Origin: Myxococcota bacterium
GTDB taxonomy: Bacteria > Myxococcota_A > UBA9160 > UBA4427
NCBI GenBank assembly: GCA_030748735.1
Contig: JASMLK010000118.1
Span: forward strand, 1-46,417
Length of the DNA: 46,417 bases
Direction of reading: 5' to 3'
This document shows, in pieces, positions 10,838 to 19,318 of this stretch (its first letter is position 1; each line of letters starts with the position of its first letter). The notes below the pieces were generated by a model, which saw only the letters and a list, made by a program, of their open reading frames with translations, did no database searches and had not been told where the DNA came from. The translations under genes and the position numbers were made by a program.

Positions 10838-10914
10838 TCTTCCGCGCATTCCCCGATCCATACATCCCACCTACACCGCAGCCACACCGCTAAATCTGCG
10901 AGGCCGAGGATCCC

Positions 10915-13440
10915 GTGAGCGACGATCCCAACGCACCGAACGAATACGAAGAACCCGAGGGCGGAGGCACGCCGCCGGGTGACGGCAACCTGACGCCGAT
11001 CAACATCGAAGACGAAGTGCGGAGTTCGTTCCTCGCCTACTCGATGTCGGTGATCATCAGCCGCGCGCTGCCCGACGTGCGCGACGGCTTGAAGCCCGTC
11101 CACCGCCGCATCCTCTACGCGATGCAGCAGGAGGGGCTTCTCCCGAACCGGCGCTACAGCAAGAGCGCGGGTGTCGTGGGCGAGGTGCTGAAGCACTACC
11201 ACCCGCACGGCGATTCTGCAGTCTACGACTCGATGGTCCGCATGGCGCAGGACTTTTCGCTCCGTTACCCGCTCGTCGACGGCCAGGGGAACTTCGGTTC
11301 GATCGACGGCGACCCCGCCGCTGCCTACCGCTACACCGAAGCCAGGCTCGCGGCCCTCGCGCAGGAAATGCTGCGCGACATCGATCGCGAAACCGTCGAC
11401 TTCCAGCCGAACTTCGACGGCCAGATGGAAGAGCCGATCGTCTTGCCGGCGCGGCTTCCCAACCTGCTCGCGAATGGCTCTTCGGGCATCGCGGTCGGCA
11501 TGGCGACCAATATTCCGCCCCACAACCTGGCGGAGCTCGGCGCGGCCCTGGTCCACCAGGCGCGTCATCCCAACTGCCCCGTCGACGAGATCATCGAACG
11601 CCTGCCCGGCCCCGACTTTCCGACCGGCGCCCTGCTCTGCGGTACCGATGGCGTGCGGAGCTACTACCAGAGCGGACGCGGTCACCTGACCCTGCGCGCG
11701 CGCACCGAATTCGAAGAGACCAAGCGCGGTGAGCGCATCGTCGTCAGCGAGATTCCCTACCAGGTGAACAAGAGCGCCCTGCTCGAACGCATGGCGGACC
11801 TCGTGCGCGAAGGCCGCATCGAGGGCATCACGGACCTGCGCGACGAAAGTTCGCGCGAGGGCATGCGCATCGTCGTCGTGCTGCGGCGCGACGCCAACCG
11901 CGACGTGATCTTGAACCAGCTCTTCAAGATGACGCCGCTGCAGACGACCTTCGGCGTCAACCTGCTCGCGCTCGTGAACGGTCGCCCGGAAACGCTGCCC
12001 ATCCAGCAGTGCATGAACCACTTCATCAGCTTCCGCCGCGAAGTGGTGATCCGCCGCACGATCTACGACCTCGCCCAGGCGGAAGCCCGCGCCCACATCC
12101 TCGAGGGCTTCGAGGTCGCGCTCGACAACCTCGACGAGATCATCGCGTTGATCCGTGCGAGCGCGACGGCCGCCGATGCGCGGGCCGAGTTGATGACCCG
12201 CTACGCGCTCAGCGAACGCCAGGCGCAAGCCATCCTCGAAATGCGCCTGCGCGCACTCACGCAGATGGAGCGCGACAAGATCCTCGACGAGTTGCGCGAG
12301 CTGCGACAGAAGATCGCGGACCTGAAGGCGCTCCTCGCAAGCGACGCCAAGATCCTCGACGTCGTCGTCGAAGAGATCGAGGAAGTCACGGAGAAGTACG
12401 GTGACGAGCGGCGCACCGAGATCGTGGGTCCGATCGACGGCATCAGCAACGAAGACCTGATCGTCGAAGAAGACATGGTCGTGACCCTGTCCCACCTCGG
12501 CTACATCAAGCGCAACCCCATCACGCAGTACCGCGCACAGCGGCGCGGCGGCAAGGGGTCGCGCGGCATGGCGACGCGGGACGAAGATTTCGTACGCCAT
12601 CTCTTCGTGGCTTCGACCCACGCCTACGTGCTCTTCTTCACCAACAAGGGGCGCGTGCACTGGATCAAGGTTCACGCCTTGCCGCAGCTCGGCCGCGCGG
12701 CCAAGGGCAAGGCGATCGTCAATGTCTTGAACCTGCAGGAAGACGAAGTCGTGCAGACCATGCTCCCGGTGCGCGACTTCAACGAAGTCGACGGCGACTA
12801 CATCCTGCTCTGCACGCGCAAGGGTTCGATCAAGAAGACTGCGCTCTCGCAGTTCGCGAACCCGCGGCGCGCGGGCATCATCGCGATCAAGCTGTCGGAC
12901 GACGACGAGCTGATCGGCGCGGGCCGCACGGGCGGCGAAAACGAAGTCATCATTGCAACCAGCGACGGCAAGTCGATCCGCTTCCCGGAAAGCGACGTGC
13001 GCCCGATGGGCCGCACCGCGAGTGGTGTTCGCGGCATCGCGCTCGGCGGCAACGACCGCGTGGTGGGGATGGAGATCCTGAGCCCCGGCGCCTCGATCTT
13101 GACCGTGACCCGCAACGGCTACGGCAAGCGCACCCCGCTCGACGACTACCGCGTCCAGAAGCGCGGTGGTCAGGGGATCATCGGCATTCGGGCAAACGAA
13201 CGAAACGGCGAAGTCGTGGGCGTCGAGCAGGTCGTCGACAGCGACGAGATCATGCTCATCACGAGCGGCGGCAAGGTGTTGCGCTGCCCGGTCGACACGA
13301 TCTCGACGATGGGCCGCGCGACCCAGGGCGTTCGCGTCATGAACCTCGATCCCGGCGAACAGATCGTGTCGGTCGAGCGGTTGGTGGAAAGCACCGTGGA
13401 CCAGCCTTCCGAAGAGGGTGGAGATAGCGAGTCACCATGA
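10915..13440 (+). CDS. gyrA: DNA gyrase subunit A
   Basis: GyrA forms the DNA-cleaving part of gyrase. The 841-aa protein starts at GTG 10915, after a GAGGA-type site. The quinolone-region motif [10 protein letters not shown] has Ser101 and Asp105 at the usual sensitive positions, and the catalytic tyrosine lies in RYTEARL (Tyr140). The C-terminal beta-pinwheel contains the GyrA-box QRRGGKG, which marks it as GyrA rather than ParC. The N-terminus has a roughly 20-residue acidic/Gly extension ([16 protein letters not shown]). The stop overlaps the hemL start by four bases (ATGA). Confidence 0.97.
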   Translation: MSDDPNAPNEYEEPEGGGTPPGDGNLTPINIEDEVRSSFLAYSMSVIISRALPDVRDGLKPVHRRILYAMQQEGLLPNRRYSKSAGVVGEVLKHYHPHGDSAVYDSMVRMAQDFSLRYPLVDGQGNFGSIDGDPAAAYRYTEARLAALAQEMLRDIDRETVDFQPNFDGQMEEPIVLPARLPNLLANGSSGIAVGMATNIPPHNLAELGAALVHQARHPNCPVDEIIERLPGPDFPTGALLCGTDGVRSYYQSGRGHLTLRARTEFEETKRGERIVVSEIPYQVNKSALLERMADLVREGRIEGITDLRDESSREGMRIVVVLRRDANRDVILNQLFKMTPLQTTFGVNLLALVNGRPETLPIQQCMNHFISFRREVVIRRTIYDLAQAEARAHILEGFEVALDNLDEIIALIRASATAADARAELMTRYALSERQAQAILEMRLRALTQMERDKILDELRELRQKIADLKALLASDAKILDVVVEEIEEVTEKYGDERRTEIVGPIDGISNEDLIVEEDMVVTLSHLGYIKRNPITQYRAQRRGGKGSRGMATRDEDFVRHLFVASTHAYVLFFTNKGRVHWIKVHALPQLGRAAKGKAIVNVLNLQEDEVVQTMLPVRDFNEVDGDYILLCTRKGSIKKTALSQFANPRRAGIIAIKLSDDDELIGAGRTGGENEVIIATSDGKSIRFPESDVRPMGRTASGVRGIALGGNDRVVGMEILSPGASILTVTRNGYGKRTPLDDYRVQKRGGQGIIGIRANERNGEVVGVEQVVDSDEIMLITSGGKVLRCPVDTISTMGRATQGVRVMNLDPGEQIVSVERLVESTVDQPSEEGGDSESP

Positions 13441-14729
13441 CGCTCGACGAATCACGCGCATTGATGGAGCGCGCGCTCCGTTCGATCCCCGGTGGCGTCA
13501 ATTCGCCCGTCCGCGCCTATGGCTCGGTGGGCGGCACACCCCCCTTCATCGCGCGCGGCAAGGGGTGCCGTATCGAAGACGTCGATGGCAACCAGTACAT
13601 CGACTACGTGGGTTCCTGGGGGCCGCTGATCGTCGGCCACGCAAACCCGAAGGTCTTGCGCGCGATTCGCGAAACCATGCGCGACGGCACGAGCTTCGGC
13701 GCACCGACCGAGATCGAGATCGAGCTCGCGGAAGAAGTCTGCAAGCTCGTCCCGAGCATCGAGAAGGTCCGCATGGTGAGCAGTGGCACCGAGGCCACGC
13801 TTTCCGCCATCCGGCTTGCGCGCGGGGTTACGGGGCGCGATCGCATTCTCAAGTTCGAGGGCTGCTATCACGGTCACAGTGACGGCTTGCTGGTCGGTGC
13901 AGGCAGTGGCGTCGCGACCCTCGGCATCCCGGGTTCGCCGGGTGTGCCGAAGGCGATGACGGAACTCACCGTGCAGGCGCCCTTCAACGACCTCGCTGCC
14001 GTCGCCGAAGCGTTCAAGCGCTGGGGTGACGACCTCGCCTGCGTGATCGTCGAACCGATCGCGGGCAACATGGGTTTCATCCCCCCGCAGCCCGGCTTCC
14101 TCGAAGGCTTGCGCGCGCTCTGCGACGAGCACGGCGCACTGCTCATCTTCGACGAAGTCATGACGGGCTTTCGCGTTCACCCGGGTTGTGCGCAGACGCT
14201 CTTCGGTGTCACGCCCGACCTCACGTGCCTGGGCAAGGTGGTGGGTGGCGGCATGCCCGCGGCCGCCTACGGCGGGCGGCGTGACTTGATGGAACGCATT
14301 GCGCCCGAGGGCGACGTCTATCAGGCGGGCACACTCTCGGGCAACCCGCTCGCGATGGCGGCCGGGCTCGCGACCTTGAAGCTGCTGCAAGGCCGCGGCG
14401 TGTACACGCGGCTCGCGCGGCGTGCCGAACAACTGACGAGTGGGCTCGCAGACGCCGCGCGCGCAGCCGGCGTCGAGTTCTGCACAGGGTCTGCCGGTGG
14501 CATGCTGGGCTTCTTCTTTCATCCGGGCCCGGTGGTCAACTTCGCGGACGCGAAGAAGGCCGACCAGGAAGCCTTCGTGCGCTTCTTCGCCGCGATGCTC
14601 GAAGGCGGCGTGTATCTCGCGCCTTCGGCCTTCGAGGCGGGTTTCGTCTCGACCGCCCACAGCGAGGGCGACATCGAGCAGACGATCGCGGTGGCACGCG
14701 GCGCCTTCGAGGCGGCTGCCTCGGTCTGA
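13437..14729 (+). CDS. hemL: Glutamate-1-semialdehyde 2,1-aminomutase
   Basis: HemL is the PLP enzyme that converts glutamate-1-semialdehyde to 5-aminolevulinate in the C5 haem pathway. The 430-aa length is typical. Motifs include [19 protein letters not shown] at the N-terminus, [18 protein letters not shown], the PLP aspartate in [12 protein letters not shown], and the Schiff-base lysine Lys267 in [17 protein letters not shown]. The start overlaps the gyrA stop by ATGA, so it is translationally coupled to gyrase, an uncommon arrangement. Confidence 0.96.
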   Translation: MTLDESRALMERALRSIPGGVNSPVRAYGSVGGTPPFIARGKGCRIEDVDGNQYIDYVGSWGPLIVGHANPKVLRAIRETMRDGTSFGAPTEIEIELAEEVCKLVPSIEKVRMVSSGTEATLSAIRLARGVTGRDRILKFEGCYHGHSDGLLVGAGSGVATLGIPGSPGVPKAMTELTVQAPFNDLAAVAEAFKRWGDDLACVIVEPIAGNMGFIPPQPGFLEGLRALCDEHGALLIFDEVMTGFRVHPGCAQTLFGVTPDLTCLGKVVGGGMPAAAYGGRRDLMERIAPEGDVYQAGTLSGNPLAMAAGLATLKLLQGRGVYTRLARRAEQLTSGLADAARAAGVEFCTGSAGGMLGFFFHPGPVVNFADAKKADQEAFVRFFAAMLEGGVYLAPSAFEAGFVSTAHSEGDIEQTIAVARGAFEAAASV

Positions 14730-14836
14730 TCGCTGTGCGGCGTGCCGCACGCTGGCGCGAACTCCCTCAAGCGCCTTTCTGGGGAATTCGAACAGTTCTG
14801 CGTCATGCCCAACCCGGGAAACCCTGGCCGGCGGGC

Positions 14837-15225
14837 GTCGAGGTGATCGACGGCCTCGCGTTCGAGCGCGAAGGCGAGGTGATGGGGTGCGGGTGAAGGG
14901 CGGGACCTTCCGGCTTTTCCTCGAGCCCGGGCTGCCGCCCGGAGCCCCTCTGCCCGAAGACCTGGTGCGCTTCCGGAGGGACGACGCGGTCGAACTCGTC
15001 CTCCCTCAGCCGCCGTGTGGCGATGTGCCAGCACAAGACCCACCCCAAGCAGCGCGATCTGCTGCGGCTGTCGTGCCGCGACCTCGCGAGCGCCCGGGTC
15101 GAAGGGCTGCGGATGGCGACCGAAGGGCTCTTCAACGGCCTGCCTGGCCCCCGGATCGTGACCGCGTTCGACCCCGCAACGAATGGTTGCCATTGGGGTT
15201 CTGGGCGAGCCGCCGCGTTGGCGGG
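14837..15225 (+). pseudogene. Possible frameshifted gene remnant between hemL and the ATP synthase genes
   Basis: Three consecutive stretches use codons with the high-GC third position typical of neighbours but lie in alternating frames. They are VEVIDGLAFEREGEVM (from 14837), VKGGTFRLFLEPGLPPGAPL and on to LVLPQPP (14893-15010), then KTHPKQRDLLRLSCRDLASA and on to IVTAFDPATNGCHW (about 15030-15190). No single frame covers them. This pattern fits a decayed gene with at least two frameshifts. I do not recognise the family. The rest of the 618-base gap (14730-15347) shows nothing else. Confidence 0.35.
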
Positions 15226-15347
15226 GGTATGGAGAAGGGCTAGGATGCGGCCGCTTCGAGGCTCGGGGCGTTCCTGCCCGGTGCCGAGCACGTGTCTTTC
15301 CCGTGCAGCCTCCACGCTCGTTCCCGCCGCATTCCCCGCGGCAAGCT

Positions 15348-15731
15348 GTGGTGCATAGGCAAGACAACACCAAATCGTCCGCGTCACGCGGCAATCGCAA
15401 CAAGCTGGCTAGCAAACCACCGACCGCACGGCGTTCGATCGCGCTGTCCGAGGATTGTCAAACGAAGCAAGGTCTCACGCGACAGCAGTCCGCCGCATAC
15501 CAGGGCGCCGTCGAAGCGGCGCTCGCGGTCCCGATCGCGGCGGGGATTGGTTGGTGGTGTGATCGCCAGTTCGAATCCCAACCGATCGGGCTCTTGATCG
15601 GGGTCGTGATCGGTTTCGCCGCTATGCTGCTGCGAGTCCTTCGCCTGAGACCCGGCGCAACGGACGACGTCAGCGAGGACCCGGACACCGAATCGACGGA
15701 TGACGCCGACTCGCAAGACCCGAAACCCTGA
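15348..15731 (+). CDS. AtpZ/AtpI-type F0F1 ATP synthase accessory protein
   Basis: This small membrane protein belongs to the AtpZ/AtpI group, which helps assemble the c-ring or supply Mg2+ to ATP synthase. The family core is AAYQGAVEAALAVPIAAGIG, then WWCDRQFESQPIGLLIGVVI and GFAAMLLRVLRL, giving two membrane helices. The tail is acidic (DDVSEDPDTESTDDADSQD). The start is uncertain: GTG 15348 or 15351 gives about 127 aa with a basic leader, while the longer open frame from 15183 is not family-like. The second AtpI-type gene starts 47 bases downstream. Confidence 0.65.
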   Translation: MVHRQDNTKSSASRGNRNKLASKPPTARRSIALSEDCQTKQGLTRQQSAAYQGAVEAALAVPIAAGIGWWCDRQFESQPIGLLIGVVIGFAAMLLRVLRLRPGATDDVSEDPDTESTDDADSQDPKP

Positions 15732-15778
15732 GCGACCTCCGACCGCAAGCCCCTTAACCCCCACAAGCCCGCGAGATC

Positions 15779-16321
15779 ATGCAGCTCTATCCCGCTGAAA
15801 AACTCAACCTCGGCCTGAGCGCCGGAGCCGTCGCGGCTTCGTTCGCGGTCGCGACGCCGCTGTTCGCAGGCAGCCTCGCCGCAGGTGCAACGTTGGGTTC
15901 GATGAACTTCCGCTTTCTCCACAGCGCGGCGGAGCTCGTCTTCCAGGGCGCAGCTCGAAGCGCGGCCTGGCTCGTGGTTCTCGGGTTCCGGCTCGTGTTG
16001 GTGTTCATCGGGATGGGGGCGGCCATGACGCTCGGCGCGGACGCGCTGGGCCTCGTGATCGGGCTCTCGATCGTGATGCCCGCCACCGTGCTCGCCGCAG
16101 TGTGGTTCCGCCCCGAACACGTACCCACCCTACCCGGCCCTGCCGTCGCCCCCGACGATCCGAGCTGGGATGAATTCTCGATCTGGCGGCCACTGCGCGA
16201 GAAGCGCCGCCGCGAGGAAGACGATGACCCGGTGAAGGGCGCGATTGCACTGTTCCGGGTTGACGGGCCTTCCGACGACGAACCCGGAAACGCTTCGCAG
16301 AGCGACGAGGAAGTTCGATGA
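15779..16321 (+). CDS. atpI: ATP synthase subunit I-like membrane protein
   Basis: This 180-aa protein has four predicted hydrophobic segments (about residues 12-30, 34-45, 62-84 and 88-108), the layout of ATP synthase I chains. A polar C-terminal tail of about 70 residues follows, rich in Arg, Glu and Asp (LREKRRREEDDDP). Its identity rests on topology and on lying directly before atpB; the stop overlaps the atpB ATG by four bases. Family members aid F0 assembly and are not part of the catalytic enzyme. The long charged tail is atypical. Confidence 0.65.
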   Translation: MQLYPAEKLNLGLSAGAVAASFAVATPLFAGSLAAGATLGSMNFRFLHSAAELVFQGAARSAAWLVVLGFRLVLVFIGMGAAMTLGADALGLVIGLSIVMPATVLAAVWFRPEHVPTLPGPAVAPDDPSWDEFSIWRPLREKRRREEDDDPVKGAIALFRVDGPSDDEPGNASQSDEEVR

Positions 16322-17037
16322 CCAGCCTCTATCAACCTCTCGAAGGCCTGGGTGTCCACTGGGTGTTCCAGGCCTCTGTCGTCGCCGCGATCCTGCTGGC
16401 TCTCGCCGCGATGTCGGTGAAGCGCCGCCTGGCCACCGAAGACGGTGGCGTCGTGCCCGACGAAGGCGTGACGCTGCGAAACGTGATCGAGGTGATGCTC
16501 TTCCAGCTCGCCGAGCTCTCGCAGGACATCATGGGGTCGGAGTGGCGCAAGCACTTCCCCCTGGTCGGCACCATCTTCTTGTTCATTCTGGTTTCGAACC
16601 TGATGGGTCTGGTGCCCTGGCTGGGCGGATCGACCTCGAACGCGAACGCGACTTTCGCGTGGGCGATCATCTCCTACGGCTACTACAACATCCTGGGCAT
16701 CAAGACCCATGGTTGGAAGTACGTCTATCACCTGATGGGTCCTGTGATCTGGACGCCCACGATCGGTGGCCAGGAATGGCACGTGCGGCTCCTGGCGCCG
16801 TTCTTCCTGCCGCTCGAAATCATCCTCCACGCCGCGCGCATCGTGACCCTCGGCATTCGTCTGTTGGCCAACATGTTCGCGGACCACACCGTGGTGTTGG
16901 TCTGGCTCGGCCTGGTCCCCCTCGGTATTCCGGCGCTCTTCCTGGGCCTCGGCGTATTGGTGTCGTTCCTGCAGGCAGTGGTCTTTGCACTGCTCACCAT
17001 GATCTACATCGGAGAAGCACTTCACGAAGCCCACTAG
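16318..17037 (+). CDS. atpB: ATP synthase F0 subunit a
   Basis: Subunit a forms the ion half-channels beside the c-ring. The 239-aa sequence has the family's membrane helices, including TIFLFILVSNLMGLVPWLGG, and the stator-arginine motif GIRLLANMFADH with Arg181 as the essential residue. The last helices read LGVLVSFLQAVVFALLTMIY. It is translationally coupled to the upstream subunit-I-like gene. F1 genes are absent, so F0 a and c are encoded apart from the rest of the complex, as known in several deltaproteobacteria. Confidence 0.95.
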   Translation: MTSLYQPLEGLGVHWVFQASVVAAILLALAAMSVKRRLATEDGGVVPDEGVTLRNVIEVMLFQLAELSQDIMGSEWRKHFPLVGTIFLFILVSNLMGLVPWLGGSTSNANATFAWAIISYGYYNILGIKTHGWKYVYHLMGPVIWTPTIGGQEWHVRLLAPFFLPLEIILHAARIVTLGIRLLANMFADHTVVLVWLGLVPLGIPALFLGLGVLVSFLQAVVFALLTMIYIGEALHEAH

Positions 17038-17163
17038 TTCGCGCACGCGTCCGCGCTTCGTCGCGACACGGCGTGCTCGATTGAACGGCCCGATCGTCGG
17101 AAGACGACGGGCTCCTACACGAAACCATCGGAACCCCGGTTCCACTCGAAGGAGAGAGTCACC

Positions 17164-17469
17164 ATGAAGAAGTTCGCCAAGTTGTTGGTCTACACCCTGA
17201 TCGCCGTTCTGCTGCCCACCGCGGCATTGGCTGCTGACGACAGCGGCGGTATCGGGATCGCCGGTATCGGTGCGGGTCTGGCGTTCGGTCTCGCGGGCCT
17301 CGGCTGCGGTATCGGCCAGGGTCTCACGGCGGGCAACACCACCGCGGGCATTTCGCGCAACCCCGGCGCGGCGGGTGCCGTGTTCACCAACTTCATTCTC
17401 GGCATGGTGCTCATCGAATCGATCGCGATCTTCGGCTTCGTGGTTGCGTTCCTGGTCATCAACGCCTGA
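17164..17469 (+). CDS. atpE: ATP synthase F0 subunit c with N-terminal signal-like extension
   Basis: Subunit c forms the rotor ring. The 101-aa protein begins with a signal-peptide-like segment (MKKFAKLLVYTLIAVLLPTA, then ALA) before the normal two-helix hairpin. Helix 1 has GCGIGQGLTAG with Gln52, the loop has ISRNPGA, and helix 2 carries the ion-binding Glu85 in MVLIESIAIFGF. Of the sodium-ligand set known from Ilyobacter, Gln, Glu and Ser are present, but the Thr and Tyr positions are Ile87 and Phe90. Proton coupling therefore seems more likely. A strong ribosome site (AAGGAGAG) precedes the ATG; a terminator follows 50 bases after the stop. Confidence 0.95.
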   Translation: MKKFAKLLVYTLIAVLLPTAALAADDSGGIGIAGIGAGLAFGLAGLGCGIGQGLTAGNTTAGISRNPGAAGAVFTNFILGMVLIESIAIFGFVVAFLVINA

Positions 17470-17519
17470 TTCAGGACGTGGCGGGAGGCCAACCCCCGCC
17501 CGGCCCAGAGAAGAACTGC

Positions 17520-17551
17520 AAACCCGGACTCGGAAACGAGTCCGGGTTTTT
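17520..17551 (+). terminator. Rho-independent terminator after atpE
   Basis: AACCCGGACTCG (17521-17532), a GAAA loop, and the exact complement CGAGTCCGGGTT (17537-17548) run into a T-tract. This is a 12-bp perfect stem with a stable tetraloop, the clearest terminator in the window. It closes the atpI-atpB-atpE operon. Confidence 0.93.
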
Positions 17552-17585
17552 GCATTTGGCCCCCTGTTCCTCGCGGTGTGGTGTG

Positions 17586-17645
17586 CGGCGGTGCGATGCG
17601 CGGCGGTGCGATGTGCGGCGGTGCAGCGCGCGGCGGTGCAGCGTG
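17586..17645. repeat. Four tandem copies of a 15-bp unit
   Basis: The unit CGGCGGTGCGATGCG occurs at 17586, 17601, 17616 and 17631 with changes confined to its last six bases; a degenerate fifth copy may follow to 17660. The unit is a multiple of three, so open frames through it appear as short peptide repeats, but no start or context supports a gene. It lies just after the atpE terminator. Confidence 0.85.
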
Positions 17646-17767
17646 TGGTGCGGTCGCGCGTGCTATGCGACCGCTTAGAAGGCGAAACCGGGTCGCCGAA
17701 TGGAGACAAGCGAAGGGATTCACCCCGTTACAATCCCCTCGCATCCATTTGCCTCCACAGGCGACCC

Positions 17768-17811
17768 CCATCCCGAAACCCCCGGTCCCGTTAGAGGGGT
17801 CTTTGGGATGG
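17768..17811 (+). other. Imperfect hairpin upstream of tmk
   Basis: CCATCCC (17768-17774) pairs with GGGATGG (17805-17811), and inside it ACCCC (17778-17782) pairs with GGGGT (17796-17800). Small internal loops (GAA and CTTT) separate the two stems. It lies 130 bases before tmk. It could be a small structured RNA or a leader element; no U-run follows. Confidence 0.4.
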
Positions 17812-17942
17812 CGTCCGAAGACGTGCCTCGTGTTAGAGCAAGGGCTGTGCCATCCCGCGCGAATGCACGGCGGGCCGATTTCCATAGTGATTTCAACCAT
17901 CGCTAGACTCGAAGCTGCAGTCGCGCGACGAAGCGTGAAGCG

Positions 17943-18566
17943 ATGGACGGAGGCCATGTGGCGCGCGGATCACTGATCGTCTTCGAAGGACTCGACGGTT
18001 GCGGGAAGTCGACGCAACTCGACCTCCTGTACGAGTGGTTGTGCGAGCGCGGCGTCGATTGCGTGAAGACGCGCGAACCCACCGACGGCGAGTGGGGAAG
18101 GCGCATTCGCGAGATGGCCCGAAGCGGCGAACGCGTCACCCCCGAAGAAGAACTCGCATGGTTCGTGGAAGACCGCCGTGAACACGTGCGCGAGGTGATC
18201 GAGCCCGCACTTGCACGTGGCGCTTTCGTGTTGAGCGATCGCTATTGGCTTTCGAGCGTGGCCTACCAGGGCGCGCGCGGGCTCGACGCGGCCGCAATCC
18301 AACGCGCGAGCGAAGCCGAGTTCCCCGACCCCGACCTCGCGATCATCTTCGAGGTGTCACCCGAAGAAGGCATCGCGCGCGTGAACGCACGCGGCGGCGT
18401 GGGGGAGCCGGTCTTCGAAGAGGTCGAGTTCCAAAGGCGGGTAAAGAAGGTGTTCGGCCAGATGGACCGACCGTGGATCGTGCGTGTGGATGCGCGGGGC
18501 GGCGTTTCCGAGATCCACCAGGCGGTGCTCGCTTGTGTTCGCGAGCGGGGAATGGTCGGCGACTAG
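17943..18566 (+). CDS. tmk: Thymidylate kinase
   Basis: Tmk phosphorylates dTMP to dTDP. The 207-aa sequence has the P-loop FEGLDGCGKST (about residues 14-24), KTREPTDGEWGRRIR, and the DRY-type motif LSDRYWLSSVAYQGARG. All are family hallmarks. The ATG at 17943 gives a short leader (MDGGHVARG); a later start close to LIVFEGLDG cannot be excluded. The gene is convergent with the next gene, and both end in the same CTAG palindrome (18563-18566), leaving no room for a terminator. Confidence 0.95.
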   Translation: MDGGHVARGSLIVFEGLDGCGKSTQLDLLYEWLCERGVDCVKTREPTDGEWGRRIREMARSGERVTPEEELAWFVEDRREHVREVIEPALARGAFVLSDRYWLSSVAYQGARGLDAAAIQRASEAEFPDPDLAIIFEVSPEEGIARVNARGGVGEPVFEEVEFQRRVKKVFGQMDRPWIVRVDARGGVSEIHQAVLACVRERGMVGD

Positions 18567-19318
18567 TTCGACCCCTGCGCGCCATCAAACTCCCGCCGCG
18601 CTTCCTCGAGCGTTTCGTGACTGCCGATGTCGAACCATCGCCCGCTCATCGGGGACGCGTACACGGCTTCTTCGCGGCACAGCCATTCGACGAAGTAGCC
18701 CGGGGCGTCGGGGTTTCCTCCCTGCGCGAAGTACCGTTCGAGCAAGCCCGGTAGCGAAGGTGGAAAGAAGTAGACCGCGATCGCGGCGTGCTTCCCCTCC
18801 GCGCGTTTGGGCTTCTCGGTAAACCCGACGACACGCCCGTCGTCGTCGAGCAGGACATCGTTGTACGGGCTCGGTCCACCCGTGTGATCGACATCGCGGA
18901 CCAGGATGCGAGGGGCAGGCTTCGCGGCGAATTCGCGTTGCACGGTACGCAGATCCAACTCGAGCAGGTTGTCGCCCGCTGCAACGAGCCAACTGTCGTC
19001 TGGTTCTGCGCCTGGCTGTTCCAGCACGAAAGCGATGTCGCCGATGGCGCCAAGGCGGTCGTCTTCACTCGTGGTGCCGTCGTCGACGATTCGCAGCGGC
19101 ACCGCGCAATCGAGTTGCTCCGCCCAGCGTTGGAAGTGCTCGGCGAAGCGATGATTGGTGACGACCGTGACGTCTCGAAGCCCGTCGAGTTCGAGCACGC
19201 GGTCGAGCAGGTGGTCGAGCAGCGGTCGCCCGCCGACTTCGAGCAGGGGCTTCGGGCGGTCGCGTGTCAGCGGATACAAACGCGTCGCATAGCCGGCCGC
19301 GAGCAGGATGGCTCTCAT
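18563..19318 (-). CDS. Sugar-1-phosphate nucleotidyltransferase (RmlA/GlmU-like)
   Basis: This 251-aa enzyme has the nucleotidyltransferase signature LLAAGYATRLYPLTRDRPKP at residues 5-24, then LLEVGGRPLLDHLLD, the metal-binding aspartate region SWLVAAGDNLLELDL, and VGFTEKPKRAEGK. Family members make NDP-sugars from sugar-1-phosphates and NTPs. It overlaps the stop of the upstream GHMP kinase by ATGA, so the kinase and this enzyme probably act in sequence: kinase to sugar-1-phosphate, then activation to NDP-sugar. The base and sugar specificity cannot be read from sequence alone. Confidence 0.85.
   Translation of the reverse strand: MRAILLAAGYATRLYPLTRDRPKPLLEVGGRPLLDHLLDRVLELDGLRDVTVVTNHRFAEHFQRWAEQLDCAVPLRIVDDGTTSEDDRLGAIGDIAFVLEQPGAEPDDSWLVAAGDNLLELDLRTVQREFAAKPAPRILVRDVDHTGGPSPYNDVLLDDDGRVVGFTEKPKRAEGKHAAIAVYFFPPSLPGLLERYFAQGGNPDAPGYFVEWLCREEAVYASPMSGRWFDIGSHETLEEARREFDGAQGSN

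Noticed and set aside
15787..17709. 640-codon minus-strand open frame opposite atpI, atpB and atpE
   Set aside because: It crosses three recognised plus-strand genes and a terminator; it is a shadow.
17578..17976. Repeat-peptide gene through the 15-bp tandem repeats
   Set aside because: Both strands give open frames only because the unit is a multiple of three; there is no ribosome site, and the frame runs into tmk in another frame.
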